Positions 26,286 to 34,659 of a stretch of DNA of 64,000 nucleotides are shown piece by piece. Under the pieces are notes generated by a model that was not told where the DNA came from, did not search any database, and worked only from the letters and a program-made list of their open reading frames with translations. This DNA comes from an uncultured Oscillospiraceae bacterium. Its GTDB lineage: Bacteria > Bacillota > Clostridia > Oscillospirales > Oscillospiraceae. Position numbers and translations under genes: made by a program. Location: contig CANQFV010000008.1 of NCBI GenBank assembly GCA_947599875.1, positions 1 through 64,000 of the forward strand, in the 5' to 3' direction. The number at the start of each line of letters is the position of its first letter. Positions within the stretch are counted from its first letter, which is position 1.

Positions 26286-26423
26286 ATGGAAATCAGAAAA
26301 CTGACAGAATCTGATTATGATACATTCATGGAGCTGTACCAGAAGCTGGATGAACTCCATGTGCAGGCGCGGCCGGACTGCTTCATCCACCGGAGCAAAT
26401 ATGTGTTTGAAAAGAAGCTGTGA
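26286..26423 (+). pseudogene. Internally deleted GNAT acetyltransferase remnant
   Basis: A 45-codon frame with its own ribosome site (AAAGGG). Its first 37 residues match the start of the intact GNAT at 11829-12296 (MEIRKLTE.DY..F; LDELHVQARPD). It then jumps straight to the matching C-terminal VFEK-L end and stop. The acetyl-CoA-binding core is absent, so it cannot be an active enzyme. Both ends are preserved and the frame stays open, the same pattern as at 8336-8710. A different GNAT paralogue, not that exact gene, may have been the parent. Confidence 0.75.
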
Positions 26424-26454
26424 TCCGGATAAACCAAAAAACCTAACATTCATA

Positions 26455-26528
26455 TTTTTTGCGGGGCTTTTCCTCGCAAAAAATCCGCACGTCCCCCTTG
26501 TCTAAAAAGCCCGCAGGGCTTTTTAGAC
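26455..26528. repeat. Mosaic hairpin repeat, copy G (short)
   Basis: A T-rich stem TTTTTTGCG...CGCAAAAAA (26455-26483), then the linker CCGCACGTCCCCCTTG and a perfect 13-bp hairpin GTCTAAAAAGCCC/GGGCTTTTTAGAC with a GCA loop (26500-26528). This is the first and last modules of the family, without the middle ones. Confidence 0.7.
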
Positions 26529-26535
26529 AGACAAA

Positions 26536-26563
26536 CCCCCCGGAGCCTTACGGCTTCGGGGGT
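26536..26563 (-). terminator. Terminator downstream of tRNA-Gln
   Basis: On the minus strand, CCCCCGAAGCC-GTAA-GGCTCCGGGGG followed by GTTTGT. A weaker terminator geometry also reads on the plus strand. Confidence 0.65.
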
Positions 26564-26568
26564 TTCCT

Positions 26569-26642
26569 TGGCAGCGGGAGAAGGATTCGAACCCTCACAT
26601 ACGGAGTCAGAGTCCGCTGTGCTACCTTTACACAATCCCGCT
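26569..26642 (-). tRNA. tRNA-Gln (anticodon CTG)
   Basis: Seventy-four nucleotides including an encoded CCA (26569-26571). The acceptor stem AGCGGGA pairs with TCCCGCT. The anticodon loop CTCTGAC is closed by GCGGA/TCCGT, giving anticodon CTG. The T arm GAGGGTTCGAATCCTTC is canonical. It is transcribed alone. Confidence 0.93.
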
Positions 26643-26655
26643 AAACGCAAGGGCT

Positions 26656-26684
26656 ATTATACCCATTCCGAATGCGCTTGTCAA
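26656..26684 (-). promoter_or_regulatory. Consensus promoter for tRNA-Gln
   Basis: On the minus strand, TTGACA (26679-26684), a 17-bp spacer and TATAAT (26656-26661), 13 bp upstream of the mature 5' end: a perfect sigma-A promoter, as expected for a stable RNA. Confidence 0.9.
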
Positions 26685-26750
26685 GGATTTTTTCAAAATT
26701 TTTTTGCAGGACCGCCCAGGGAAGCCTCCTCAGGGGAGCATTTCCCGGCG

Positions 26751-27278
26751 TCAGGATCTGTTGGGGTCGGAGAGGAGCCGGTCAAAGGCCTTTTTGATCC
26801 CGCAGGCGTAGCACAGGGGCACCGAGAGGAAGCCCAGAAGTGCCTGGAGGATCTGGAAGGGGAGCTTTGCCACGGCGTAGGCCGGGGTGGAGTAGATGTA
26901 GGCGCGGCCCAGACTGTAACCCGCCACCATGATGACGGCGCCCACGGCCACGGCAATGAGCGAGGAGATCACCGGCTTCTTGCCGGAGAAAAGCTTGCGG
27001 CTGAGGATGGAGATCACCACCGCCTGGAGACCGTGAGTCACCAGGGAGACGAACATGGGCGTGGGGTAGAAGATGAGATCCCCCAGAAAGGCCCCGACGC
27101 CGCCCACCGCAAAGGCGCAGAAGGGATCCAGCAGAAGCGCGGCGGTGCAGATGACGATGTCGTTGGCGTACAGATGTCCGCCGGGAACGGGTATGGAGAG
27201 AATCTCCATACTCAAAACGATGTTCATGGCCATGAGCATGGCCGTCAGAGTCAGTTTTTTGATGTCTTTTGCTTTCAT
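26751..27278 (-). CDS. ECF transporter S component, possibly for vitamin B6
   Basis: A 175-residue membrane protein with about five or six hydrophobic segments and the LTAMLMAMNIVLS opening of ECF substrate-binding subunits. It would partner a shared EcfA-EcfT energizing module encoded elsewhere. The divergent neighbour is a MocR/PdxR-type regulator, a family that often controls vitamin B6 genes. Pyridoxine-type vitamers are therefore the best guess for the ligand, but this is inference from context. The start follows GAGGAAAACAGG. Confidence 0.75.
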   Translation of the reverse strand: MKAKDIKKLTLTAMLMAMNIVLSMEILSIPVPGGHLYANDIVICTAALLLDPFCAFAVGGVGAFLGDLIFYPTPMFVSLVTHGLQAVVISILSRKLFSGKKPVISSLIAVAVGAVIMVAGYSLGRAYIYSTPAYAVAKLPFQILQALLGFLSVPLCYACGIKKAFDRLLSDPNRS

Positions 27279-27291
27279 CCTGTTTTCCTCC

Positions 27292-27320
27292 TTGACTTTG
27301 GGATCGATCCCTATTATAAT
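27292..27320 (+). promoter_or_regulatory. Sigma-A-type promoter for the MocR-type gene
   Basis: TTGACT (27292-27297), a 17-bp spacer and TATAAT (27315-27320), 52 bp before the ATG. The reverse strand also shows TATAAT at 27313-27318, so divergent promoters probably overlap and could be co-regulated. Confidence 0.75.
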
Positions 27321-27371
27321 GGCTTTTGAGCATAATAAAATCACCAAAACAGGAGATTATTTTATAACCAG

Positions 27372-28475
27372 ATGTTGACCTACGATTTAAAATCAGGCTC
27401 CGGCCCCATGTATCTGAAGCTCTACGGCTTTATCCGGGACGACATCCGCTCCGGGGCCATCGCGCCGGGGAGCAGGCTGCCGTCCAAGCGGACGCTGGCC
27501 GAACACCTGGGCGTCAGCGTGATCACCGTGGACGGGGCGTACAAGTGCCTTATTGACGAGGGCTACGCCGTGAGCCGTGAGCGCAGCGGCTATTTTGCCG
27601 CCGGGTCGCCGGGATTTGTCCGCTCCGGCTCCGGGGCCAGACAGCAGCCCGCGGCGGTGGAGGAGGAGCTTCCCACCGTCACCCGGGATCTTGGGTTCCG
27701 GTACTCGGCCCTGACGAAAATCATGCGCCGGGTGATCACGGAGTACGGGGAGCGGCTTCTGGCAAAGCCCACGGCCTTCGGCTGCGCCGGCCTGCGGGGG
27801 GCCATCGCCAACTATCTCCTGCGCTACCGGGGGATGCGGGTGGAGCCGGGGCGGATCGTCATCGGCTCCGGCGCGGAGTACCTGTACGGGATGCTGGTGC
27901 AGCTCCTGGGCCGGGATAAGCTCTACGCGGTGGAGGATCCGGGGTACGAGAAGATCCGCAGGGTGTACGAGGCCAACGGCGTGGCGGTGGAGCCGCTGCC
28001 CCTGGACGGGGACGGCATCGACTCGGAAAGCCTGGCGGTGTCCCGGGCGGACGTCCTCCACGTCACGCCCTACCACAGCTTTCCCACGGGCATTTCCGCC
28101 ACGGCGGAGAAGCGGCGGGAGTACCTGAACTGGGCCGCCCAGGGGGATCGGATCATCGTGGAGGACGATTTTGACTCGGAATTCGCCCTGACCAGAAAGC
28201 CCCAGGAGCCGCTGTACGCAATGGACACGGGGGAGAGGGTCATCTATCTCAACACCTTCTCCCACTCCCTGGCGCCGTCCATGCGCATGGGGTATATGGT
28301 TCTGCCGGAGGGACTGTTTGAGGAGTACCGCCGCAGGCTGGGCTTTTATACCTGCCCGGTGCCGCTGTTTGACCAGTATGTGCTGGCGGAATTTATTGAC
28401 TCCGGATGCTTTGAAAGGCACCTCAACCGGGTGCGGCGGGAGCTGAGGCAAAATTCTCTGGCGAAAAAGGCCTAA
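27372..28475 (+). pseudogene. Truncated MocR/PdxR-type regulator lacking the PLP lysine
   Basis: A 367-residue frame with an N-terminal GntR winged helix (SRLPSKRTLAEHLGVSVITVDGAYKCL) and an aminotransferase-like domain. Two faults stand out. The PLP-binding position, normally FSK-S-L in this family, reads NTFSHSLAPSMRMGY, so the Schiff-base lysine is His. The protein also stops about 90-100 residues short of the usual 460 or so, and its last codons (AKKA) come from the mosaic repeat hairpin beginning at 28467. It may be a decaying gene or a regulator that no longer senses PLP covalently. Confidence 0.65.
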
Positions 28476-28640
28476 AGGCCTTTTTCTGCCAAGGGGAAAC
28501 GTGCGGGGATATGCCCATGAATTCTGCGGAATTCATGGGCATATTCCCTGCTGCCGCGCTGCAGCGCACGCCCAAGGGCGCACGTTTGCGCGGCAAGAGG
28601 GATTTTTTCCAAGGCACATGTCCTTGGAAAAAATATTTGG
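28467..28640. repeat. Mosaic hairpin repeat, copy A (inverted orientation)
   Basis: The modules run in reverse order: AAAAAGGCC/GGCCTTTTT terminator-like hairpin, linker CAAGGGGAAACGTGCG, a long hairpin around GAATTCTGCGGAATTC (28506-28548), a linker ending CGCGGCAAGAGGGA, then the T-rich stem TTTTTTCCAAGG/CCTTGGAAAAAA (28603-28633). Its first module truncates the MocR gene. Confidence 0.75.
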
Positions 28641-28778
28641 ATTGGGGGGAGTGGGTCGGGGGTGTCCGACGTTCACAAGAACCGTCCCTAATGGGGCACG
28701 GAGAAGGGCGCTTCAATTGTCACCGGGGAGCCGGTGTTACAAAATCGAGAGGCGGCCCCTACTGTCTGTAAGTCTCTC

Positions 28779-28983
28779 CCGTAGGGGCCGATGGCCTCAT
28801 CGGCCCGGGTGGGTTGGATGACAGAGCGGTTGCGTTAAGATAGAAAACTTTAAAATTTGCCGTAGGGGCCGCCGCCCACGGCGGCCCGTGTCGTTGATTG
28901 AGGGCGGTATAATAGACGGGGAAAGGGCAGCGTCAAGCGCCCCCGGGAAGCCGGTGTTACACGGGAACGGTTCTTTAGTCCCA
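28779..28983 (+). repeat. About 205-bp repeat, left arm of an inverted pair
   Basis: Runs from GTAGGGGCCGATG through GCGGTTGCGTTAAGATAG, CGTAGGGGCCGCCGCCCACG, TGTCGTTGATTGAGGGCGG and GGGAAGCCGGTGT to GGTTCTTTAGTCCC. The same sequence with few changes is present in reverse at 34979-35181. Confidence 0.8.
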
Positions 28984-29011
28984 CCTGCGGTGTGACAAAA
29001 GAACCGTTCCC
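28963..29011. repeat. REP-like hairpin GGGAACGGTTCTTT/AAAGAACCGTTCCC
   Basis: An imperfect palindrome with a central CCCACCTGCGGTGTGAC. Related palindromes occur at 34826-34886 and 34939-34998. The shape resembles REP units mobilised by RAYT transposases. Confidence 0.65.
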
Positions 29012-29066
29012 GCTGTCCCACCTCCTCAAAAAACGGAGAAACCCCTGCCCCGCGTCCCCCTCATTC

Positions 29067-29333
29067 AATATTTTTTCCGGCGGCATGTACGTCGGAAAAA
29101 ATCCCTCTTGCCGCGCAAGTGTGCGGCCCTCCGGGCCGTGCGCGCAGCGCGGCAGCAGGAAAGGCCCTCTCGAATTCCGCAGAATTCGAGAGGGCCTTTC
29201 CGCACGCATCTTATTGGCATTGAAAGGCCGCAGGGGCTTACCGCCAGGGTGGGAGAGGCGTGGAAAGCTCCCGCGCCAGAAGACTCCTGTGGCCTTTCAA
29301 GCCAGCTTACCCCTGCGGCCTTTCAAGCCAGTT
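29067..29333. repeat. Mosaic hairpin repeat, copy B, with a 3' 115-bp extension
   Basis: T-rich stem (29071-29101), linker ATCCCTCTTGCCGCGCAAGTG, a stem around GCGGCCCTCCGGGCCG, then a perfect 20-bp hairpin GGAAAGGCCC... with GAATTC CGCA GAATTC at its tip (29158-29201). The 3' part (29209-29333), with repeated GCAGGGG/GGCCTTTCAAGCCAG words, recurs at 32476-32597. The copy lies directly upstream of sigK. No gene is present in 28476-29399. Confidence 0.8.
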
Positions 29334-29399
29334 CTCAGAAGTTATTGGACAAATCGAGCGGGGAATATAGTGGTGTAGATTGAAGAAGGGGGGATCCGT

Positions 29400-30098
29400 A
29401 TGCTGGCGATGACGTTCGCGGCGCTGTTGAGTTATCCTTTTTTGCTGCTGAGGCTTACAAACCCTGTAAGCTCCTTTCCCAGGCCCCTGACGGCCCAGGA
29501 GGAGAGGGATTGTCTGGAGAGGGCCGCCCAGGGGGACGCGGAGGCCCGGGCAACCCTGATCGAACACAACCTCCGGCTTGTGGCCCACATTGTGAAGAAG
29601 TATTTTACAAAGACAAGCGACCAGGACGATCTCATCTCCATCGGCACCATCGGCCTGATCAAGGGGATCTCCACCTACCGGCCGGACAAGGGGGTGCGGC
29701 TTGCCACCTACGCCAGCCGGTGCATTGAAAACGAGGTCCTGATGTACTTCCGCTCCCAGAAGAAGCGTGCGGGTGAGGTGTCCCTCAGCGACACCATCGA
29801 CGCGGAGGGAGATGGGAACAATTTATCTCTGATGGATGTCTTATGTTCAGAGGACGATGTCTTTGAGCGGCTGGGAGACCAGGAGATCTACGCCCGCCTG
29901 AGGCGGCATGTGGAGGAGTCCTTAGAGCCCCGGGAGAGGCAGATCATCACGGTGCGCTACGGCCTGGAGGGGGGCCGGAGGCTGACCCAGAAGAGTACCG
30001 CGGAGCTGATGGGCATCTCCCGCTCCTACGTCTCCAGGATCGAGAAGCGCGCCCTTGACAAGCTCCGGCGCCTTTTGGAAGAGGAGGAGCGGGGCTGA
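29400..30098 (+). CDS. sigK: RNA polymerase sporulation sigma factor, SigK type
   Basis: A 232-residue sigma-70-family factor for late mother-cell transcription during sporulation. It has a short hydrophobic pro-sequence-like N-terminus (LLSYPFLLLRLTNPVSSFPRPL). Region 2 follows (ARATLIEHNLRLVAHIVKKYF, DQDDLISIGTIGLIKGISTYRPDKGVRLATYASRCIENEVLMYFRS is split here only for description), then region 4 with a helix-turn-helix ending SRSYVSRIEKRAL. The reading frame is intact, with no skin-type interruption. The start follows AAGGGGGG. It is framed by repeats. Confidence 0.9.
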   Translation: MLAMTFAALLSYPFLLLRLTNPVSSFPRPLTAQEERDCLERAAQGDAEARATLIEHNLRLVAHIVKKYFTKTSDQDDLISIGTIGLIKGISTYRPDKGVRLATYASRCIENEVLMYFRSQKKRAGEVSLSDTIDAEGDGNNLSLMDVLCSEDDVFERLGDQEIYARLRRHVEESLEPRERQIITVRYGLEGGRRLTQKSTAELMGISRSYVSRIEKRALDKLRRLLEEEERG

Positions 30099-30193
30099 CC
30101 GGGAAAACAGTGAGAATTTTTGTCACATTCCGGTGGGAATTGCGACTGTATAAATGAAGCGGATCATCTGAGGGAAAAGGCAGGTGACGGAGG

Positions 30194-30754
30194 TTGCGGG
30201 ACGAGGCCATTTTGGATCTTTATTTCGCCAGGGACGAGCGGGCCATCGACGAGACGAGGCTGCGCTACGGGGCGTACTGCGGCGCGCTGGCCATGCGGCT
30301 GCTGGATTCCCGGGAGGACGCGGAGGAGTGCGTACAGGACACATATCTTGCGGCGTGGAACAGGATCCCGCCGGACAGGCCGCAGGTTCTGCGGGTGTTC
30401 CTGGGCAGGATCACCAGGAATCTGGCCATATCCAAGTACAGGCGGGAGCGGGCGGCCAAGAGATTCGCCCCCCTGGAGCAGCAGCTGGACGAGCTGGCAG
30501 ACTGCCTGCCCTCCGGGGACAGCGTGGAGGTGCAGATGGAGATTCGGGAGCTGGGGCGGTTCATCTCCCGCTGGCTGGACAGTCTGCCGGAGGGGGATCG
30601 GAACCTGTTCATCCGCCGGTACTGGTACGGCGTGAGCGTGGAGGAGCTTGCCGGGGAGACCGGGGCGCGGGCCAACACCGTGTCACAGCGGCTTCGCAGA
30701 CTGCGCCTCTCCCTGAGGGACAAGCTGGAGGAGGAGACCGGGGACGCCTGGTAG
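30194..30754 (+). CDS. ECF-type sigma factor
   Basis: A 186-residue sigma-70-like factor with regions 2 (YCGALAMRLLDSREDAEECVQDTYLAAWN; FLGRITRNLAISKYR) and 4 (YWYGVSVEELAGETGARANTVSQRLRRLR) only. The start is TTG at 30194, supported by AGGTGA six bases upstream and by the family's usual opening MRDEAILDLYFARDERAI. It is followed after about 33 bp by a membrane serpin gene, so the pair probably forms a signalling unit. Confidence 0.85.
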   Translation: MRDEAILDLYFARDERAIDETRLRYGAYCGALAMRLLDSREDAEECVQDTYLAAWNRIPPDRPQVLRVFLGRITRNLAISKYRRERAAKRFAPLEQQLDELADCLPSGDSVEVQMEIRELGRFISRWLDSLPEGDRNLFIRRYWYGVSVEELAGETGARANTVSQRLRRLRLSLRDKLEEETGDAW

Positions 30755-30787
30755 GGGCGGCCCGCGTAGGACAAGGAGGTTTTGACA

Positions 30788-32260
30788 GTGAGAAAAGAGG
30801 ATGTGTACAGCGGCATCACCCAGATTCGGGACGATCTGGTGGAGCGTGCCGGGCGTCCCCGGAGGAGCGGGCGGCTCCTCCGGGGCCTTGTGGCGGCGGC
30901 CGCGGCCCTGGCGGTGGTCATCGGGGGGATCGGGGCCATTGCGGGGATGAGAAGAGGGGGAAATCCCTCCAACGGTTGGGACGGGTCGCCGATGGATCCG
31001 GGGGACTCGTACCCCGGCGGATCGGATCAGATGGGGGAGAGCCAGCCACCTGAGGGCGGGGAGGGACCGTCCGGCGGGGAGGCGCTGCTGATGCCCCTGG
31101 CGGCCGTGACGTATCCGGACGGGGCCGCCTGGCTGACGCAGGAGGATCGGCAGGGCCTGACGGGATTTTTCCGCTCCTCCGTACCGGCCCTTTTGCAGGC
31201 GGCGCAGGGGGAAAACGCCGTGGTGTCGCCGGTGAACGTGTATATGGCCCTGAGCCTCCTGGCCGAATGTGCCGGCGGGGAGACGAGGGAACAGCTCCTG
31301 GCCCTCTTGGGGGACGCGGACATCGGGCAGGCCCGGGACAGGGCGCAGAAAATGATGGAGGGTCTTTTTAACGACGACGGCACATACACCCTGAAGCTGG
31401 ATAACTCCCTGTGGCTCCGGGACGACGGGGAATACGACAGGGATACGGTAGACGTGCTGGCCAGCCGCTACTACACCTGGGCCTTCCGGGGGGAGATGGG
31501 CAGCGACGGGATGAACCGGACGATCCAGGACTGGATCGACAGCCGCACCGGGGGCATTTTGCGTCAACAGCTGGGGGACATTCAACTCCTGCCCGATACG
31601 GCGCTGGCGCTGGTGAGTACCGTCTATTTTGCGGATATGTGGCAGAGCCAGTTTTCCGCCGAAAAAACGCAGACGCGCCCCTTCTACGGCCCGGAGGGGG
31701 AGCTGGACAGGGAATTTATGAATAAAACGCTGGAGGGCACGGTCTACCGGGGAGAGCGGTTCACCGCCGTCTGCCTGAATTTTGAGACGTGCGGGGGGAT
31801 GTGGCTCCTGCTGCCGGAGGAGGGGACGGCCCCGGAGGAGCTTCTGTCCGACCCGGAGGCCCTGGCGACCCTGACCGGGGAGGCCCCGGAGAGCGTGGAG
31901 CGGGAGAAGTACCTCATCGATCTGTCCCTGCCCAAATTCGACGTGGAGAGCAGGGCGGATCTGGCCCAGGCGCTGGCAGATCTGGGGGTGACGGACGCCT
32001 TTGATCCCCAGCGGGCGGATCTCTCCGGCATCGTCCCGGAAAGTTCGGTTCCGGTGTGGGTGTCCTGGGTACTCCACGGGGCCAGGGTGCGCATCGACGA
32101 GGACGGCTGCGAGGGCGCGGCCTACACGGTCATCGACATGCCCACCAACGCCGACCCGGGGGACCTGAAGAGTATCACCATCACCTTCGACAGGCCGTTT
32201 CTCTTCTCTGTGATCTCCCAGGGTGTGCCCCTGTTCACCGGCGTGGTGAATCAGCCGTAA
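30788..32260 (+). CDS. Membrane-anchored serpin
   Basis: About 490 residues. Residues 1-30 are cytoplasmic, a hydrophobic segment lies near 31-53 (VAAAAALAVVIGGIGAIAG), then a Gly/Pro/Ser-rich spacer to about 100, then a serpin fold (NAVVSPVNVYMALSLLAECAGGET; STVYFADMWQSQF; FDRPFLFSVI at the end). The hinge region reads EDGCEGAAYTVIDM: the P15 Gly and small residues at P12-P10 are kept, but P14 is Cys instead of Thr. It would inhibit extracellular serine or cysteine proteases. The GTG start at 30788 has AAGGAGG 8 nt upstream. The N-terminal layout resembles anti-sigma-like partners of ECF factors. Confidence 0.85.
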   Translation: MRKEDVYSGITQIRDDLVERAGRPRRSGRLLRGLVAAAAALAVVIGGIGAIAGMRRGGNPSNGWDGSPMDPGDSYPGGSDQMGESQPPEGGEGPSGGEALLMPLAAVTYPDGAAWLTQEDRQGLTGFFRSSVPALLQAAQGENAVVSPVNVYMALSLLAECAGGETREQLLALLGDADIGQARDRAQKMMEGLFNDDGTYTLKLDNSLWLRDDGEYDRDTVDVLASRYYTWAFRGEMGSDGMNRTIQDWIDSRTGGILRQQLGDIQLLPDTALALVSTVYFADMWQSQFSAEKTQTRPFYGPEGELDREFMNKTLEGTVYRGERFTAVCLNFETCGGMWLLLPEEGTAPEELLSDPEALATLTGEAPESVEREKYLIDLSLPKFDVESRADLAQALADLGVTDAFDPQRADLSGIVPESSVPVWVSWVLHGARVRIDEDGCEGAAYTVIDMPTNADPGDLKSITITFDRPFLFSVISQGVPLFTGVVNQP

Positions 32261-32334
32261 AAAGGCGTCCCCGCTGTAACGCCGGGTCAAGGCCTGCGAC
32301 GTTTGCGGAAGACCGGTGCCGAATCCCCCAATCA

Positions 32335-32597
32335 AATTATTTTTTGCGGGGCTTTGCCTCGCAAAAAATCCCTCTTGCCGCGCAAGTGTCCAGTCCGCAG
32401 ACTGGTCGCACAGCGCGGCGGCAGGAAAGGCCCCCTGGAATTCCGCGCAATTTCAGGGGGCCTTTCCGCACGCATCCCCTTGGCATTGAAAGGCCGCAGG
32501 GGTTAGCGTCAGGGTAGGGAAGGCGCGGAAAGCTCCCGTGCCAGAAGACCCCTGCGGCCTTTCAAGCCAGCTTACCCCCTGCGGCCTTTCAAGCCAG
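32335..32597. repeat. Mosaic hairpin repeat, copy C, with a 3' 115-bp extension
   Basis: Same module order as copy B. The T-rich stem is now TTTTTTGCGGGGC/CCTCGCAAAAAA (32340-32368), the second stem is CCAGTC/GACTGG, and the long stem GGAAAGGCCCCCTGGAATT/AATTTCAGGGGGCCTTTCC (32424-32467). Linkers and the 3' extension (32476-32597) match copy B. It forms a roughly 265-bp direct repeat with copy B around sigK, the ECF factor and the serpin. Confidence 0.8.
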
Positions 32598-32619
32598 AAG
32601 ATAGCAGCCAGAAAGAATC

Positions 32620-32648
32620 TTGCGTATTTGTGGAAACTGTGGTAGAAT
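32620..32648 (+). promoter_or_regulatory. Promoter for the FprA-type flavoprotein
   Basis: TTGCGT (32620-32625), a 17-bp spacer and TAGAAT (32643-32648), 38 bp before the ATG. Confidence 0.65.
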
Positions 32649-32686
32649 ATAAAGCACCACATTTTACGGATTTACGGAGGCCGTCA

Positions 32687-34477
32687 ATGAATATTACAAA
32701 GGACATCAAGTACATCGGCGTCAACGATCACAAGGTCGATCTGTTTGAGGGGCAGTACAAGGTCCCCAACGGCATGGCCTACAACTCCTACGTCATTCTG
32801 GACGACAAGGTGGCCGTCATGGACACGGTGGACAGGAATTTTACCCACGAGTGGCTGGACAATCTGGGCGAGGCCCTGGGCGGCAGGACGCCCGACTACC
32901 TGGTGATCCAGCACATGGAGCCGGATCACTCCGCCAACATCATGAATTTCGCCAACACCTACCCGGACGCGGTGATCGTCTCCTCCCAGAAGGCCTTTGC
33001 CATGATGAAAAACTTCTTCGGCACGGACTTTGAGAACCGCCGGGTCGTGGTGGGCGAGGGGGATACCCTGAGCCTGGGCCGTCACACCCTGACCTTTGTC
33101 ACGGCGCCGATGGTTCACTGGCCGGAGGTCATTGTCACCTACGACAGCTTTGACAAGGTGCTTTTCTCCGCCGACGGCTTTGGCAAGTTCGGCGCCCTGG
33201 ACGTGGAGGAGGACTGGGCCTGCGAGGCGAGAAGGTATTATATCGGCATCGTGGGCAAGTACGGCGCCCAGGTGCAGGCACTTTTGAAGAAGGCGGCGGG
33301 CCTGGATATCCAGATCATCTGCCCCCTCCACGGGCCGGTACTCACGGAGAATCTGGGGTACTACCTGAACCTCTACAACATCTGGTCAAGCTACGCCGTG
33401 GAGAGCGAGGGCGTGGTCATCGCCTATACCTCCGTCTACGGCCACACCAGGAAGGCTGTGGAGCTGCTGGCGGAGAAGCTGAAGGCCCGGGGCTGCCCCA
33501 AGGTCGTGGTGACAGACCTGGCCCGGGACGATATGGCCGAGGCCGTGGAGGACGCCTTCCGGTACGGCAAGCTGGTGCTGGCCACCACCACCTACAACGC
33601 GGAGATCTTCCCCTTTATGCGGGAGTTTATCAACCACCTGACGGAGCGGGGATATAAAAACCGCACTGTGGGCCTTGTGGAGAACGGCTCCTGGGCGCCT
33701 ATGGCCGCCAAGGTGATGAAGTCCATGATGGAGTCCTGCAAGAACATCACCTGGACGGAGAACACCGTCCGGATCACCTCAGCCCTGAATGACGAGAGCC
33801 GCGGCAAGATCGACGCCCTGGCGGAGGAGCTGACCCGGGACTATGTGGCCCAGAACGGCGAGACGGCCAACAAGAACGATCTGACGGCGCTCTTTAAGAT
33901 CGGCTACGGCCTCTATGTGGTTACCTCTAACGACGGCAAGCGGGACAACGGCCTGATCGTCAACACCGTGTCCCAGCTGACAAGCTCCCCCAACCGCGTG
34001 GCCGTGTGCATCAACAAGGACAACTACTCCCACCACATCATCAAGCAGACGGGGAAGATGAACGTAAACTGCCTCTCCGTGGACGCCCCCTTCCGGGTGT
34101 TTGAGACTTTCGGCTTCCAGAGCGGCAGGAGCGTGGACAAGTTTGAAAACGCCGAGATCCTCCGCTCCGACAACGGCCTTGTCTTCCTGCCCAAGTATAT
34201 CAACGCCTTCCTCTCACTGAAGGTGGAGCAGTATATCGATATGGACACCCACGGGATGTTCATCTGCACCGTCACCGAGGCCCGGGTCATCAACGACCGG
34301 GAGACCATGACCTACACCTACTACCAGAACAACGTAAAGCCCAAGCCCCAGACGCAGGGGAAGAAGGGCTGGGTCTGCAAGGTCTGCGGCTACGTCTACG
34401 AGGGGGACGAGCTGCCCGAGGATTTCGTCTGCCCCCTGTGCAAGCACGGCGCGGCGGACTTTGAACCCATCCAATAA
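32687..34477 (+). CDS. FprA-type flavodiiron protein fused to flavin reductase and rubredoxin domains
   Basis: A 596-residue fusion for O2 or NO reduction in the cytoplasm of an anaerobe. Domain order: metallo-beta-lactamase-like diiron domain (1-250; [17 protein letters not shown] and FSADGFG hold metal ligands), flavodoxin (255-395; [16 protein letters not shown]), flavin reductase-like FMN-binding domain (about 410-550), and a C-terminal rubredoxin ([12 protein letters not shown]... FVCPLCKHG; four Cys). The complete electron path from NAD(P)H to the diiron site may thus be in one chain. ACGGAGG precedes the ATG. Confidence 0.9.
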   Translation: MNITKDIKYIGVNDHKVDLFEGQYKVPNGMAYNSYVILDDKVAVMDTVDRNFTHEWLDNLGEALGGRTPDYLVIQHMEPDHSANIMNFANTYPDAVIVSSQKAFAMMKNFFGTDFENRRVVVGEGDTLSLGRHTLTFVTAPMVHWPEVIVTYDSFDKVLFSADGFGKFGALDVEEDWACEARRYYIGIVGKYGAQVQALLKKAAGLDIQIICPLHGPVLTENLGYYLNLYNIWSSYAVESEGVVIAYTSVYGHTRKAVELLAEKLKARGCPKVVVTDLARDDMAEAVEDAFRYGKLVLATTTYNAEIFPFMREFINHLTERGYKNRTVGLVENGSWAPMAAKVMKSMMESCKNITWTENTVRITSALNDESRGKIDALAEELTRDYVAQNGETANKNDLTALFKIGYGLYVVTSNDGKRDNGLIVNTVSQLTSSPNRVAVCINKDNYSHHIIKQTGKMNVNCLSVDAPFRVFETFGFQSGRSVDKFENAEILRSDNGLVFLPKYINAFLSLKVEQYIDMDTHGMFICTVTEARVINDRETMTYTYYQNNVKPKPQTQGKKGWVCKVCGYVYEGDELPEDFVCPLCKHGAADFEPIQ

Positions 34478-34496
34478 TCTGAAAGGAGATCATTAT

Positions 34497-34655
34497 ATGA
34501 AAAAATACGTTTGCAGCGTGTGCGGCTGGGAGTACGACGAGGAGCTGGGCGACCCCGATAACGGCATCGCCCCCGGCACCAAGTTTGAGGATCTGCCCGA
34601 GGACTTTGTCTGCCCCGTGTGCGGGGTGGGAAAAGAGGAATTTTCGCCGGAATAA
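34497..34655 (+). CDS. Rubredoxin
   Basis: A 52-residue one-iron electron carrier with both C-x2-C knuckles ([12 protein letters not shown] and [14 protein letters not shown]). A canonical GAAAGGAG lies upstream. It follows the FprA fusion by 19 bp, so the two are almost certainly co-transcribed; it may feed electrons to that enzyme or to other oxygen-defence enzymes. Confidence 0.95.
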   Translation: MKKYVCSVCGWEYDEELGDPDNGIAPGTKFEDLPEDFVCPVCGVGKEEFSPE

Positions 34656-34659
34656 GCCC

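Noticed and set aside
28500-29400. CRISPR array
   Set aside because: The repeats are irregular in spacing and orientation, carry hairpins of differing sequence, and no cas genes are present.
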